64,000 nucleotides of DNA from Spirosoma endbachense. GTDB lineage: Bacteria; Bacteroidota; Bacteroidia; Cytophagales; Spirosomataceae. Of the stretch, positions 41,658 through 50,636 are shown in pieces. The notes beneath the pieces are model-generated. The model made no database searches, had not been told where the DNA came from, and saw nothing but the letters and a program-made list of their open reading frames with translations. The translations under genes and the position numbers were made by a program. The stretch covers positions 7,612,654 to 7,676,653 of the forward strand of contig NZ_CP045997.1 in the NCBI RefSeq assembly GCF_010233585.1. Direction: 5' to 3'. How positions within the stretch are numbered: the stretch's first letter is position 1; every line of letters begins with the position of its first letter.

Positions 41658-41689
41658 GCCCGACTACGCAAGTGGTCGGGCTTTTTTTT
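41658..41689 (+). terminator. Intrinsic terminator of the M4 peptidase gene
   Basis: GCCCGAC at 41658-41664 pairs with GTCGGGC at 41675-41681 and is followed by eight T. Stem, loop and the first six T are identical to the terminator at 37036, a perfect 30-base direct repeat 4.6 kb apart. Confidence 0.92.
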
Positions 41690-41764
41690 GCCGCTCGTTG
41701 GAATATGCCCGAAGGCGTGTATGTTTGACAAAGTTTTTCAACCCAAAACCACGCATAGTAGAGA

Positions 41765-43954
41765 ATGAGCAATTTTCGGTTTAAAGCCCTCGAAATCGCC
41801 CAAAGCCGTCAGGCGATGGCCGTTGCCGCTCCCACCGAGCGCGTCGCCGATTTCTTTGGCAGCTACACATTCAACAATGAAGTGATGCGAACGCTTCTTT
41901 CGCCCGAAGCGTATATTAAGGTCACAGAGGCCATTCAAACGAATGGTCAGATCGACCGGAACATCGCCGACGAAGTGGCCGGGGCCATGAAATCCTGGGC
42001 AACTTCGAAAGGCGCCACTCACTACACCCACTGGTTTCAGCCACTAACGGGTGAAACTGCCGAGAAACACGATGCCTTCTTCGATATTACCATCGACGGC
42101 AAGGCCATCGAAAAATTTAAAGGCAGCGCCCTGGTGCAGCAGGAACCCGATGCATCGTCGTTTCCGAATGGAGGACTTCGGAATACCTTCGAGGCTCGCG
42201 GCTATACCGGCTGGGACCCCTCGTCACCTGCGTTCCTGATGGACAATGGAGCCGGAGGAAAAACACTCTGTATTCCATCCGTTTTTATTTCCTACACTGG
42301 TGAAGCACTCGATTATAAAACCCCGCTGCTCAAGGCATTAAACGCACTGGACAAGGCGGCAACGGCTGTTTGTCAATATTTTGACCGGAACATTACCAAG
42401 GTTACCCCAACGCTTGGGCCCGAACAGGAATATTTTGTGGTTGACCGGGCACTGTTCTACGCCCGCCCTGATCTGGTATTGGCGGGCCGTACGGTATTTG
42501 GTCATGCGCCCGCACGGGGCCAGCAGCTGGAAGACCATTATTTTGGCTCGATTCCTCCCCGCATCAATGCCTTCATGGTCGATTTTGAGTTCGAGTCAAT
42601 GAAGTTGGGCATGCCCGTTCGGACGCGGCATAACGAAGTTGCACCGGGCCAGTTTGAAGTTGCACCAACTTTTGAGGAAGTAAATCTGGCTATCGACCAC
42701 AACGCGCTGTTGATGGATCTGATGGAAAAAATTGCCGAAAAGCACAATCTGAAAGTTCTTTTCCACGAGAAACCATTCGCAGGTATCAACGGGAGTGGCA
42801 AGCATAACAACTGGTCGATGGGGACCAATACGGGTGTTAATCTGTTAGCGCCCAGTACCAAGCCCAAAGAAAGCCTTCGATTCCTGACCTTTCTGGTCAA
42901 TGTCGTGAAGGCTGTTCACGATAACGCCGATCTGTTGCGGGCTAGCATTGCCTCTGCCGGAAACGAATACCGGCTGGGAGCTAATGAGGCTCCACCAGCC
43001 ATTGTCTCCGTTTTTCTGGGCGAATCGCTGACACAGGCCCTTAATGATCTGGAAACCAAGTCGGAAGTTACGGTAAACAAGGGCGATAACGTGTATTACA
43101 AACTCGGTCTCAACCGTATTCCCAGCCTGATGCGTGATAATACGGATCGCAACCGAACATCGCCATTTGCCTTTACGGGCAATAAGTTTGAGTTTAGGGC
43201 AGTAGGCAGTTCGGCCAATTCGGCCTCTACCATGACCGTGCTGAATGCGATTGTGGCCGATCAGTTGAACAAATTCAAAACAGACCTTGACGAACGATTG
43301 GCGAAAGGCGAGAAGAAGGAACTGGCGATTGTCGATATTCTGAAAGCGTATTATTCTAACACGAAGCGAATTCTGTTTGAGGGCAATGGCTATTCTGATG
43401 AATGGGTCGAAGAGGCTGCTAGACGGGGTCTGTCGAATATCAAGTCGTCGCCTGAAGCGCTGGGCGTTTATGTGCAACCCGAATCACTGGCTCTGTTTGA
43501 ACGAACGGGCGTATTGAGCCACGCCGAGGTGGAGTCACGCTACGAGATCGAACTCGAAAAATACATTAAAAATGTACAGATCGAGTCGCGGGTTATGGGC
43601 GATCTGGCCATGAATCACGTTGTATCTACGGCGCTCAAGTATCAGAATAAACTGGCCGAAACGGCCCGTAATCTGGTGGAGTTGGGAATGGTCGCTGAAG
43701 CAGAGCCGATTAAAGACATTCTGCGCGAAATTTCGACCCGCGTGCTGGTGATCAAAAAAGGAGTCGAAGCGATGATCGAATCGCGCAAGAAAGCGAATAA
43801 TACGACCGATACCGCTGAACGCGCTAAACTATACGCAACGGAGGTTAAAGATCACTTCGAAATTATCCGTTATGAAGTGGACAAACTCGAGGAGATTGTC
43901 GATGACGAAGACTGGCCCCTGATTAAGTACCGGGAGTTATTGTTTGTGAAATAA
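41765..43954 (+). CDS. glnN: Glutamine synthetase, type III
   Basis: A 729-residue GSIII, the large hexagonal-ring class found in Bacteroidota and cyanobacteria, and unrelated in length to GSI and GSII. Family signs: SYTFNNEVMRTLLSPEAYIK at the N-terminus, ATHYTHWFQPLTGETAEKHD, GSALVQQEPDASSFPNGGLR, TLGPEQEYFVVDRALFYARP with metal-binding E-x-E, MPVRTRHNEVAPGQFEVAPT, HEKPFAGINGSGKHNNWSMG with the N-G-S-G-K-H site, and RDNTDRNRTSPFAFTGNKFE with the phosphate-binding arginines. The C-terminal 250 residues are the helical GSIII-specific region. It assimilates ammonia into glutamine. It lies only 4.8 kb from GSII. Confidence 0.97.
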   Translation: MSNFRFKALEIAQSRQAMAVAAPTERVADFFGSYTFNNEVMRTLLSPEAYIKVTEAIQTNGQIDRNIADEVAGAMKSWATSKGATHYTHWFQPLTGETAEKHDAFFDITIDGKAIEKFKGSALVQQEPDASSFPNGGLRNTFEARGYTGWDPSSPAFLMDNGAGGKTLCIPSVFISYTGEALDYKTPLLKALNALDKAATAVCQYFDRNITKVTPTLGPEQEYFVVDRALFYARPDLVLAGRTVFGHAPARGQQLEDHYFGSIPPRINAFMVDFEFESMKLGMPVRTRHNEVAPGQFEVAPTFEEVNLAIDHNALLMDLMEKIAEKHNLKVLFHEKPFAGINGSGKHNNWSMGTNTGVNLLAPSTKPKESLRFLTFLVNVVKAVHDNADLLRASIASAGNEYRLGANEAPPAIVSVFLGESLTQALNDLETKSEVTVNKGDNVYYKLGLNRIPSLMRDNTDRNRTSPFAFTGNKFEFRAVGSSANSASTMTVLNAIVADQLNKFKTDLDERLAKGEKKELAIVDILKAYYSNTKRILFEGNGYSDEWVEEAARRGLSNIKSSPEALGVYVQPESLALFERTGVLSHAEVESRYEIELEKYIKNVQIESRVMGDLAMNHVVSTALKYQNKLAETARNLVELGMVAEAEPIKDILREISTRVLVIKKGVEAMIESRKKANNTTDTAERAKLYATEVKDHFEIIRYEVDKLEEIVDDEDWPLIKYRELLFVK

Positions 43955-43959
43955 GTCTG

Positions 43960-44028
43960 AACCGGCATTTAACGGATTGAGGAATTAAGCAAAATCAGCT
44001 TAATTCCTCAATCCGTTAAATGCCGGTT
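43960..44028. terminator. 31-base-pair perfect hairpin between convergent genes
   Basis: Bases 43960-43990 pair without mismatch with 43998-44028 around a seven-base loop. It lies 5 bases after the glnN stop and touches the stop codon of the ROK gene on the other strand, so it can serve both transcripts. U-runs after it are weak (TTTAATAATT on the plus strand). The stem length is unusual for a terminator. Confidence 0.75.
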
Positions 44029-45260
44029 TAATAATTAGCGAAAATATCTTCCATCATATACGCGTGTGTCCCCAGCCATTTTGCGGCTCCATTCAACTGG
44101 GTTATTTCGATGGTCAGGTCGTTGCGGAAATCACTCAGGCAGTATTTACTAATTGCCTGTTCGATGGTGTTTAGGATAAAAGCTGCGGCTTTGGTTAGAA
44201 CACCATCAACGATTATCATTTCGGGATTGAACAGACTGATCGCAACGGCAAGGCCTTTCCCTAGTTGGAATCCCGTTTCGTGTAACATGTCAATCGCATA
44301 AGAATCGCCCTGGTGGGCTGCGTTGATCAGTTCATCAATATCGATCTGCTCAACCCGTTCCCGGAAAACGGCTAATTTAGAAACCTGTCCATCGGTAATA
44401 TCGCGTTGAACCCGCCGAACCAGCGCCGAGGCCGATGTAATGGTATTGAGGCAGCCTATTTTACCACAGTAACATAATTCACCCTCAGGGTCGACCTGAA
44501 TATGCCCTAATTCACCGGCAAAACCACTGGTACCCTGAAAAACTTCGCCATTAACGACAATTCCCAGGCCAACTCCCCAGTCAATATTAATGGCCAGCAC
44601 CTGTTTTTTACCCTGTGCTCCACCAAAACGGCTCTCTCCAAGTACGGTAGCTTTGGTATCGTTAATTAAATAAACAGGTAAACGGATCTGCTCCGAAAAC
44701 CAGCGAGGAAGCGAGATATTTGCCGGACTAAGATTCTTATAGGTCAGATTGGTGCCATGCCGGGCATTGACTAAGCCGGGCATGGAAATGCCAACCGCCC
44801 TGATCGTTTTGGGATTGATACCCGAATCGGCAAGGGTAGTTTTGTACTGTTGAACCAGCGTCGCCAGAAACGTTGGATTGTCTTCCAGGCGCAGATCAAA
44901 TTCACGACGAAAGACGATCTCACGGAGCACATTCATCACTAACAGTTTGGTGTCGTGCGTGCTGACATCGATCACAACCACATAATGCTTGGTTGTATCA
45001 AGACTAAACAGCGCTGGCCTTCGACCATTGTTACCCATGGCGGTACCCATGGCTGTTACCCATTTGTTACTAACCAGATCGTCGACAAGACTCGTCACGG
45101 AGGGTACACTACTGTGCAGCAGTTTGGCCAGGTGCGCCAGTGTGCAGGGGCCTTCTGCATACAGATAGGCCAGCATGTCGCGCTGCTTTTGTTTCTTCTT
45201 ATAATCTACAACTGACTGGGAAACAGGCAGGTCATCCTCAAGAAAAATAGTTGTATTCAT
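44028..45260 (-). CDS. ROK-family transcriptional repressor
   Basis: A 410-residue protein. The N-terminal 80 residues hold a winged helix-turn-helix (RDMLAYLYAEGPCTLAHLAK, then LLHSSVPSVTSLVDDLVSNK). The sugar-kinase-like ROK domain follows, with VVVIDVSTHDTKLLVMNVLR as the phosphate-binding loop, GISMPGLVNARHGTN, LINDTKATVLGESRFGGAQG, NIDWGVGLGIVVNGEVFQGT, and the zinc motif ELCYCGKIGCLNT (C-x-C-G-x-x-G-C). Proteins of this kind (NagC, Mlc, XylR) bind a sugar or its phosphate and release DNA. It diverges from the SusC/SusD locus with 258 bases between, so control of that locus by a sugar-like signal is likely. Confidence 0.93.
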   Translation of the reverse strand: MNTTIFLEDDLPVSQSVVDYKKKQKQRDMLAYLYAEGPCTLAHLAKLLHSSVPSVTSLVDDLVSNKWVTAMGTAMGNNGRRPALFSLDTTKHYVVVIDVSTHDTKLLVMNVLREIVFRREFDLRLEDNPTFLATLVQQYKTTLADSGINPKTIRAVGISMPGLVNARHGTNLTYKNLSPANISLPRWFSEQIRLPVYLINDTKATVLGESRFGGAQGKKQVLAINIDWGVGLGIVVNGEVFQGTSGFAGELGHIQVDPEGELCYCGKIGCLNTITSASALVRRVQRDITDGQVSKLAVFRERVEQIDIDELINAAHQGDSYAIDMLHETGFQLGKGLAVAISLFNPEMIIVDGVLTKAAAFILNTIEQAISKYCLSDFRNDLTIEITQLNGAAKWLGTHAYMMEDIFANY

Positions 45261-45518
45261 TTTGTTAAGACGAATGATACTATCGCGCCGTCATCTGGCC
45301 GATCAACAAGTTACGTCAAAGTCTCAAAGACAACTTTACGCCGTAGCTACTTAAAGACTGATGATATTTGTGGGCTTTTTGCTAAAGTTTTTAAAAAAAT
45401 ATATTAACTGCGTATTATTTCTAAATTAAATTTCTTAGGATTGCAGAGCCGTTAGATTTTCTAGGTAATTCCACTAGGCAACGGATTCATTTTATCACCT
45501 ACTTAATTACATGCTCGG

Positions 45519-48500
45519 ATGAAAAAACTCTTACTGTTAATGATGCTGATCCTGGTTCGGTGCTTACCGACTCTGGCACAGGCCAGGGCCACCGTTACGG
45601 GTCTTGTGCGCGATAGCCAAAGCAATCCCATTCCGGGGGCTACCATTCAGGTAAAGGGCTCTACAACCGGAACAACAGCAGGGGCTGATGGCACGTTTCG
45701 ACTGAGCCTGCCTGCCAACGCTTCTACATTGGTTGTATCGGCAATTGGGTTTGTCACGCAGCAAGTAGCCATTGGCAATGCCTCAGAATTTACGGTTACA
45801 CTTGCGGACGATTCCAAAACACTAGGCGAAGTGGTTGTAACCGGTTTTGGTATTAAGCAGGAGACCCGTAAACTTTCCTATGCTGCCCAGGAGGTGAAAG
45901 GAATGGATCTGGAACGGGCCAATAGCGCTAACCTTGTCAATGCGTTACAGGGAAAAGTGGCCGGTGTACAAATTGATCAGGGGTCGGGTGGTCCGATGTC
46001 GTCTTCACGGATTCGCATCCGGGGTAATGCATCGCTTAGCCCGAACACGCAGCCGCTTTTTGTTGTCGATGGCGTATTGATTCGGCCAACAACAACTGGT
46101 GCTGACTCGTGGGGAGCCGCTCAGGACTTTGGCAACATCATGAAAAACCTCAATGCTGATAACGTTGAGACCATGACGGTGCTGAAAGGGTCTGCAGCCA
46201 GCGCCCTGTATGGTTCAGAGGCTCTTAATGGTGTGGTTGTTATCACGACAAAGCACGGTCGTGAGCAAAAAGGCCTTGGCGTTACTTATAATCACACATC
46301 TTCATTTGAAAATGCCTACCGGTTTGTTGATGTGCAGAATCAGTATGGGGCCGGTATTGCACCGACCTTTAGTAAATCAGCTACCGGTACTGACCTGGTT
46401 GATACGCAAAACTGGCCTTATTCATTCGGACCCAAGCTGGATGGCCATATGGTGCAGGATATTGATGGCCGCATGATTCCCTGGAAAGCCAATGACCCAT
46501 TGAAGTTTTTCCAGACAGGTAAGTTCATCAATCACAATGTAGCCGTAGAGGGTGGCAATGAACGCTCCTCGTTCCGGGCGTCGTTCTCGAATCTGTTTAA
46601 TAATACGATTATGCCGGGTGGTGCCGAAATGAAGCGGAATAACTTCAATGTCCGGGCTACCCAGAAATTGGGCAAAATTTTCAGCCTCGATGTTTCGGCC
46701 GATTACACCGACAATAATAACCTGAACCCAATTCGGCAGGGTGGTAATTTTAACCCTGTTTTCCGGTTCGTCTATGGTCGTCCCCGGAGTTTTGATATTG
46801 ATTACTGGGCCAATAATTATGCGTCACCCGTGGGTGGTCGTAAGCAGGGCGCGGCTGATCCGTATAACATCTCGACGTTCATGTGGCAGACTTTCCAGTG
46901 GAACACGACTCGTAAGGAGAAGATTTTTCGGGGAAATATCGACGTCAATATGAATTTCACGCCCTGGCTGACAGGGTTGGTCCGGGCTAACATCCAGAAC
47001 GAATTATACCAGACCGAGAACAAAAATCTGGGCGATGGCGTAGGCTTTGCCGGTGGTGAATATTCGCAGTATTCGCAGGCTAACAATCAGTCGCGCATTC
47101 AGGCATTGCTGACGTTCAGCAAGGATTTGAGTCCTCTGTTTCATTTGAATCTGTCGGCTGGTGGTGAAACGAACCGGATTAACGGCGGTCGGGACTACCG
47201 GCTTCGTACGGATGGCGGATTGCGGATACCCGGCCAGTTTGCACTTCCTAATTCCATCAATCCGATTGTGGCTGATATCAGTGGCGACCGGCTGGCTCCC
47301 TCCAAGCGAACGGATGCCATCTACGCTTATGGCGATCTGAGCTATAAGGATGCGCTGTTTTTGAACTTCACCAACCGGATCGACTATTCCTCGGCGTTGA
47401 CCTATGCCAATGGAAGCGGACAGTATTCGTACTATTATCCATCGGTGGGCTTAGCCTGGGATTTTACCCAGTCTGTGAAAAATCTGCCGAAAAGCCTGTC
47501 GTTTGGTAAACTACGCGCTAGTTACGGATTTACCGGGGGCGATACAGATGCCTGGCGGACGAATCAGACGGGCTTCTACTCGGCAGGAAATATCTTTACG
47601 TCTACCGGTGGACAGATTCAGCAGTACGGTTTTCGGGATAATATCCTGCCTAACTACAACCTGCGGAACCGATTAGCCCGCGAATGGGAGGTAGGTGCAG
47701 ACCTGCGGTTCTTCAACAATCGGTTAGGCATTGATTTCGCTATTTACAACAAACTGACGACCAATGAGATCTTTACGTTGCCTGTGGCTACGGAGTCGGG
47801 TATTGCTTCGCGGTTGGCCAACGGTGGTAAAATTCTGAACCGTGGCGTTGAGATTTTGCTGACCGGTACGCCGATTAAAACGAATAAATTCCAGTGGAAC
47901 ACGGCGTTTAACTTCAGCCGGAACCGCAACAAGATTCTGGAACTGATCGAAGGCGTGGATACCTACCAGTTGAGTCTGGCTTTCGGAGCTGATATTCAGT
48001 CGATTGCTCGGGTAGGAGGGGATTATGGCACCATCAATACCTCTTATGCTTATGCCCGCGATGATCAGGGTCGTAAGTTGATCGGCGCGGCCAGTGGCAC
48101 GACCGGTGGCTATTTAACTTATCTGCGTAGCGGAGCTGCCGGGCAGGGGTCGAAAGATATTGGGACCATGCTGGAGAAGTTTCTGTTGAGCAACACCAAC
48201 AATTTCCGTTATGGTAATTTCTCGGCCACGTTGCAGGTCGATTCCAAAATTGGCGGTGTGATGGCATCTGCAACCCACGCCTACGGGTCGGCTTTTGGTA
48301 GCTTCAAGAATAGCCTGGCCGGTCGCGATGCGGAGTCGGGTGGGATCGCTTTCACCGATGCACAGGGCAACAAACGGAACGATGGTATTATTCCCGATGG
48401 TGTACTGAACAAAGGGGTTACGGCTACGGTCGATGGCAAACAGATTGATCTGGGCGGTATGACTTACAAAGATGCTGTCGACAAAGGCTATCTGACACCC

Positions 48501-48818
48501 GTTCCGGCCTATGCTTATTACGACAACCTGTCCAACTGGGGATCGGGGATCCGTGAGTATTCGGTTTTTGAAAACTCGTGGGTGGCTCTTCGTGAAGCAT
48601 CGGTTAGCTACGATGTACCGGCTACACTCCTGAACAGGGTTAAAATTCAATCACTGCGGGTGAGTGTGGTTGGCCGTAATCTGGGCTATCTCTACATGAC
48701 TGCCAAAGATGGTATCAACCCGCAGTCGCTGAAGAGCAACAATGCCGGTGAATTTGCTGAATACGGCGGACTGCCTTTCAGCCGCAACATCGGTGTAACG
48801 GTCAACGTAGGACTCTAA
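45519..48818 (+). CDS. SusC/RagA-family TonB-linked outer-membrane transporter
   Basis: A 1099-residue protein. Signal peptide 1 to about 21 (LLLMMLILVRCLPTLAQA). The carboxypeptidase-like domain is ATVTGLVRDSQSNPIPGATI. Next comes a TonB box region (LGEVVVTGFGIKQETRKLSY) and the plug with LVNALQGKVAGVQIDQGSGG, then IRIRGNASLSPNTQPLFVVD, and VLKGSAASALYGSEALNGVV, all SusC hallmarks. The barrel ends SVVGRNLGYLYMTAKDGINP and the final aromatic-free VGL. It transports a nutrient together with the SusD lid encoded 33 bases downstream. The substrate is not clear; no glycoside hydrolase is nearby, so it may not be a polysaccharide. Confidence 0.95.
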   Translation: MKKLLLLMMLILVRCLPTLAQARATVTGLVRDSQSNPIPGATIQVKGSTTGTTAGADGTFRLSLPANASTLVVSAIGFVTQQVAIGNASEFTVTLADDSKTLGEVVVTGFGIKQETRKLSYAAQEVKGMDLERANSANLVNALQGKVAGVQIDQGSGGPMSSSRIRIRGNASLSPNTQPLFVVDGVLIRPTTTGADSWGAAQDFGNIMKNLNADNVETMTVLKGSAASALYGSEALNGVVVITTKHGREQKGLGVTYNHTSSFENAYRFVDVQNQYGAGIAPTFSKSATGTDLVDTQNWPYSFGPKLDGHMVQDIDGRMIPWKANDPLKFFQTGKFINHNVAVEGGNERSSFRASFSNLFNNTIMPGGAEMKRNNFNVRATQKLGKIFSLDVSADYTDNNNLNPIRQGGNFNPVFRFVYGRPRSFDIDYWANNYASPVGGRKQGAADPYNISTFMWQTFQWNTTRKEKIFRGNIDVNMNFTPWLTGLVRANIQNELYQTENKNLGDGVGFAGGEYSQYSQANNQSRIQALLTFSKDLSPLFHLNLSAGGETNRINGGRDYRLRTDGGLRIPGQFALPNSINPIVADISGDRLAPSKRTDAIYAYGDLSYKDALFLNFTNRIDYSSALTYANGSGQYSYYYPSVGLAWDFTQSVKNLPKSLSFGKLRASYGFTGGDTDAWRTNQTGFYSAGNIFTSTGGQIQQYGFRDNILPNYNLRNRLAREWEVGADLRFFNNRLGIDFAIYNKLTTNEIFTLPVATESGIASRLANGGKILNRGVEILLTGTPIKTNKFQWNTAFNFSRNRNKILELIEGVDTYQLSLAFGADIQSIARVGGDYGTINTSYAYARDDQGRKLIGAASGTTGGYLTYLRSGAAGQGSKDIGTMLEKFLLSNTNNFRYGNFSATLQVDSKIGGVMASATHAYGSAFGSFKNSLAGRDAESGGIAFTDAQGNKRNDGIIPDGVLNKGVTATVDGKQIDLGGMTYKDAVDKGYLTPVPAYAYYDNLSNWGSGIREYSVFENSWVALREASVSYDVPATLLNRVKIQSLRVSVVGRNLGYLYMTAKDGINPQSLKSNNAGEFAEYGGLPFSRNIGVTVNVGL

Positions 48819-48851
48819 TTCTCGGCACGTATCTCAATCGAACTTACGCAT

Positions 48852-50561
48852 ATGCTTATCTCCTATAAAAACTATTTCTCCGGACTGCTCATGGCAGGGA
48901 CGCTGGTATTCAGCGGGTGCCAGAAGGAGGCTTTCGTGGAAACCAACATTAATCCGGAAGGGCTAACGAGCGTTCCGCCAGCCAATCAGTTCCTGAACGC
49001 AACGCTGTCGTTGCACGGACAGGATTTTGAAGCGTTTTATGACCTTTACCAGCGGATCATGCCCTGGATGCAGTATTCAACAGCTGTGAATGGAAATGGA
49101 CAGAATTTTACGCAGGTATACGACAACTTCTCACAGCGATATGGACGCCTGTATAATGGTGTTGGCAATACGCTGGTTGACGTAGAAAAACTGGTCGCGA
49201 ATCTCCCCGCCGAAGAGCAGCCCCGCTACGTACACATGATCCGGATTGCGCGGATTCTGAAAGCATACTACACGTTTTATGTGAGTGATATTTACGGCAG
49301 TATTCCTTACTCGGATGCTTTTCAGGCCCGTTATGGCGGCACACTAACGCCAAAGTATGACCCGCAGCAAACCATTTTCGCAACGCTCGATACCGAATTG
49401 AAAGAAGCGATTACAACGTTGAAAACCGCTCAGACTGCCTCACAGGTAGCGTTGGGTACCAATGACCAGTATTATGCCGGTAATACACAGCAGTGGGTAA
49501 AAGCGGCTAATGCACTACGGCTAAAAATAGCGATACGTCTGGCAAAACGCGATGCCGCGAAGCTTAAAACGATTGCGCAGGAAGTATTAAGTTCTCCGGC
49601 AGCCGATCTGATGAGCAGCAATGCCGATGGGTGGATGTTTATTACGCCAGCCAGCTTTACGGGCGGTAGTGATTCGAACTGGAATCCCGCCAATTTGCGG
49701 GCTGCCAAGCCGCTGGTCGATTTCATGTGGGATACCCAGGACCCCCGACTTGATGCTTTCTTTACGCAAAACAGTTATTCTCAGTCCAATATCGATCTGC
49801 TGATTGCCGACAAGCAACTGCCAGCCGGTACCAAAGAGTCGCGCCGTTATCTGGGCGGGTTCACCGGCCCGGATGCTGCGAAAGTGGCCCAGAATGTACA
49901 ACGTTTCTACACTCCGCGCTATCTTACCTTAAATGGCAATCGTACGGCAATCGATACGCTGTCGTATGTGCAGCCGCGTCTGTTCCAGGCGGGCTATGCT
50001 GATGCGAGTGGAACTGCCGGAACGGGCAAAAACTATTTCCCTGTTATCACCTATGCCGATTTCTGCTTCATGCGGGCTGAACTGGCAGCACAGGCCATTA
50101 CGGGCGAAAGTGCCAAAACCTGGTATGAAACGGCAGTAACTGCATCGTTGGATTGGTACGATATGGTTGCGCAGGGAGCGCAGGTGTTCAACTATACAGC
50201 CATGACGGCGGCAGAGAAGACCGCTTATCTAGCTAATGCCAAAGTGGCCTTCAATGCTGCCAAAGCGATGGATTTAATCGCCAGCCAGGAGTATATCCAT
50301 TTTCTACGTCAGCCAGCCGAAGGGTGGGCAACCTGGAAAAGAACCGGACTGCCCAATACAACGTCGACACTGGTTTTGCCAGCGTTGATTTCGAACGGTG
50401 CTACACTGGTGGTTCCTCGGCGGGCCCCCCTTGGTATTCCGAATGTCAATGATCCGAACTATGCGAACCGCAGGGCGGCCCTTGATGAAATGGCTAAAAT
50501 AACCGGCTTCGGAACCGACCCTCAGGATGCTACGGGTCGTGTTTGGTGGGATCAGCTCTAG
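48852..50561 (+). CDS. SusD-like (SusD_2 type) nutrient-binding lipoprotein
   Basis: A 569-residue surface lipoprotein. The signal is MLISYKNYFSGLLMAGTLVF with lipobox FSGC. The mature protein starts ETNINPEGLTSVPPANQFLN, the pattern of the SusD-like_2/SusD-RagB group rather than classical SusD. Helical TPR-like repeats continue (YVHMIRIARILKAYYTFYVS, then DIYGSIPYSDAFQARYGGTL, then WVKAANALRLKIAIRLAK). PVITYADFCFMRAELAAQAI and WKRTGLPNTTSTLVLP are further family signs. It caps the SusC barrel and captures the ligand outside the cell. A strong terminator follows at 50595, so the downstream genes may need read-through or their own promoter. Confidence 0.95.
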   Translation: MLISYKNYFSGLLMAGTLVFSGCQKEAFVETNINPEGLTSVPPANQFLNATLSLHGQDFEAFYDLYQRIMPWMQYSTAVNGNGQNFTQVYDNFSQRYGRLYNGVGNTLVDVEKLVANLPAEEQPRYVHMIRIARILKAYYTFYVSDIYGSIPYSDAFQARYGGTLTPKYDPQQTIFATLDTELKEAITTLKTAQTASQVALGTNDQYYAGNTQQWVKAANALRLKIAIRLAKRDAAKLKTIAQEVLSSPAADLMSSNADGWMFITPASFTGGSDSNWNPANLRAAKPLVDFMWDTQDPRLDAFFTQNSYSQSNIDLLIADKQLPAGTKESRRYLGGFTGPDAAKVAQNVQRFYTPRYLTLNGNRTAIDTLSYVQPRLFQAGYADASGTAGTGKNYFPVITYADFCFMRAELAAQAITGESAKTWYETAVTASLDWYDMVAQGAQVFNYTAMTAAEKTAYLANAKVAFNAAKAMDLIASQEYIHFLRQPAEGWATWKRTGLPNTTSTLVLPALISNGATLVVPRRAPLGIPNVNDPNYANRRAALDEMAKITGFGTDPQDATGRVWWDQL

Positions 50562-50594
50562 TGTATACCCGCTGAATTTTTCATAACTTAATGC

Positions 50595-50626
50595 CCAACC
50601 CGTCACATTGACGGGTTGGCTTTTTT
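50595..50626 (+). terminator. Intrinsic terminator after susD-like gene
   Basis: CCAACCCGTCA at 50595-50605 pairs perfectly with TGACGGGTTGG at 50609-50619 around a three-base loop, followed by C and six T. It begins 33 bases after the SusD stop and ends 10 bases before the start of the next gene. Confidence 0.92.
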
Positions 50627-50636
50627 CGGATTGTTT

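Noticed and set aside
42845..43477. 210-codon minus-strand frame inside glnN
   Set aside because: Antisense shadow of a clearly real gene.
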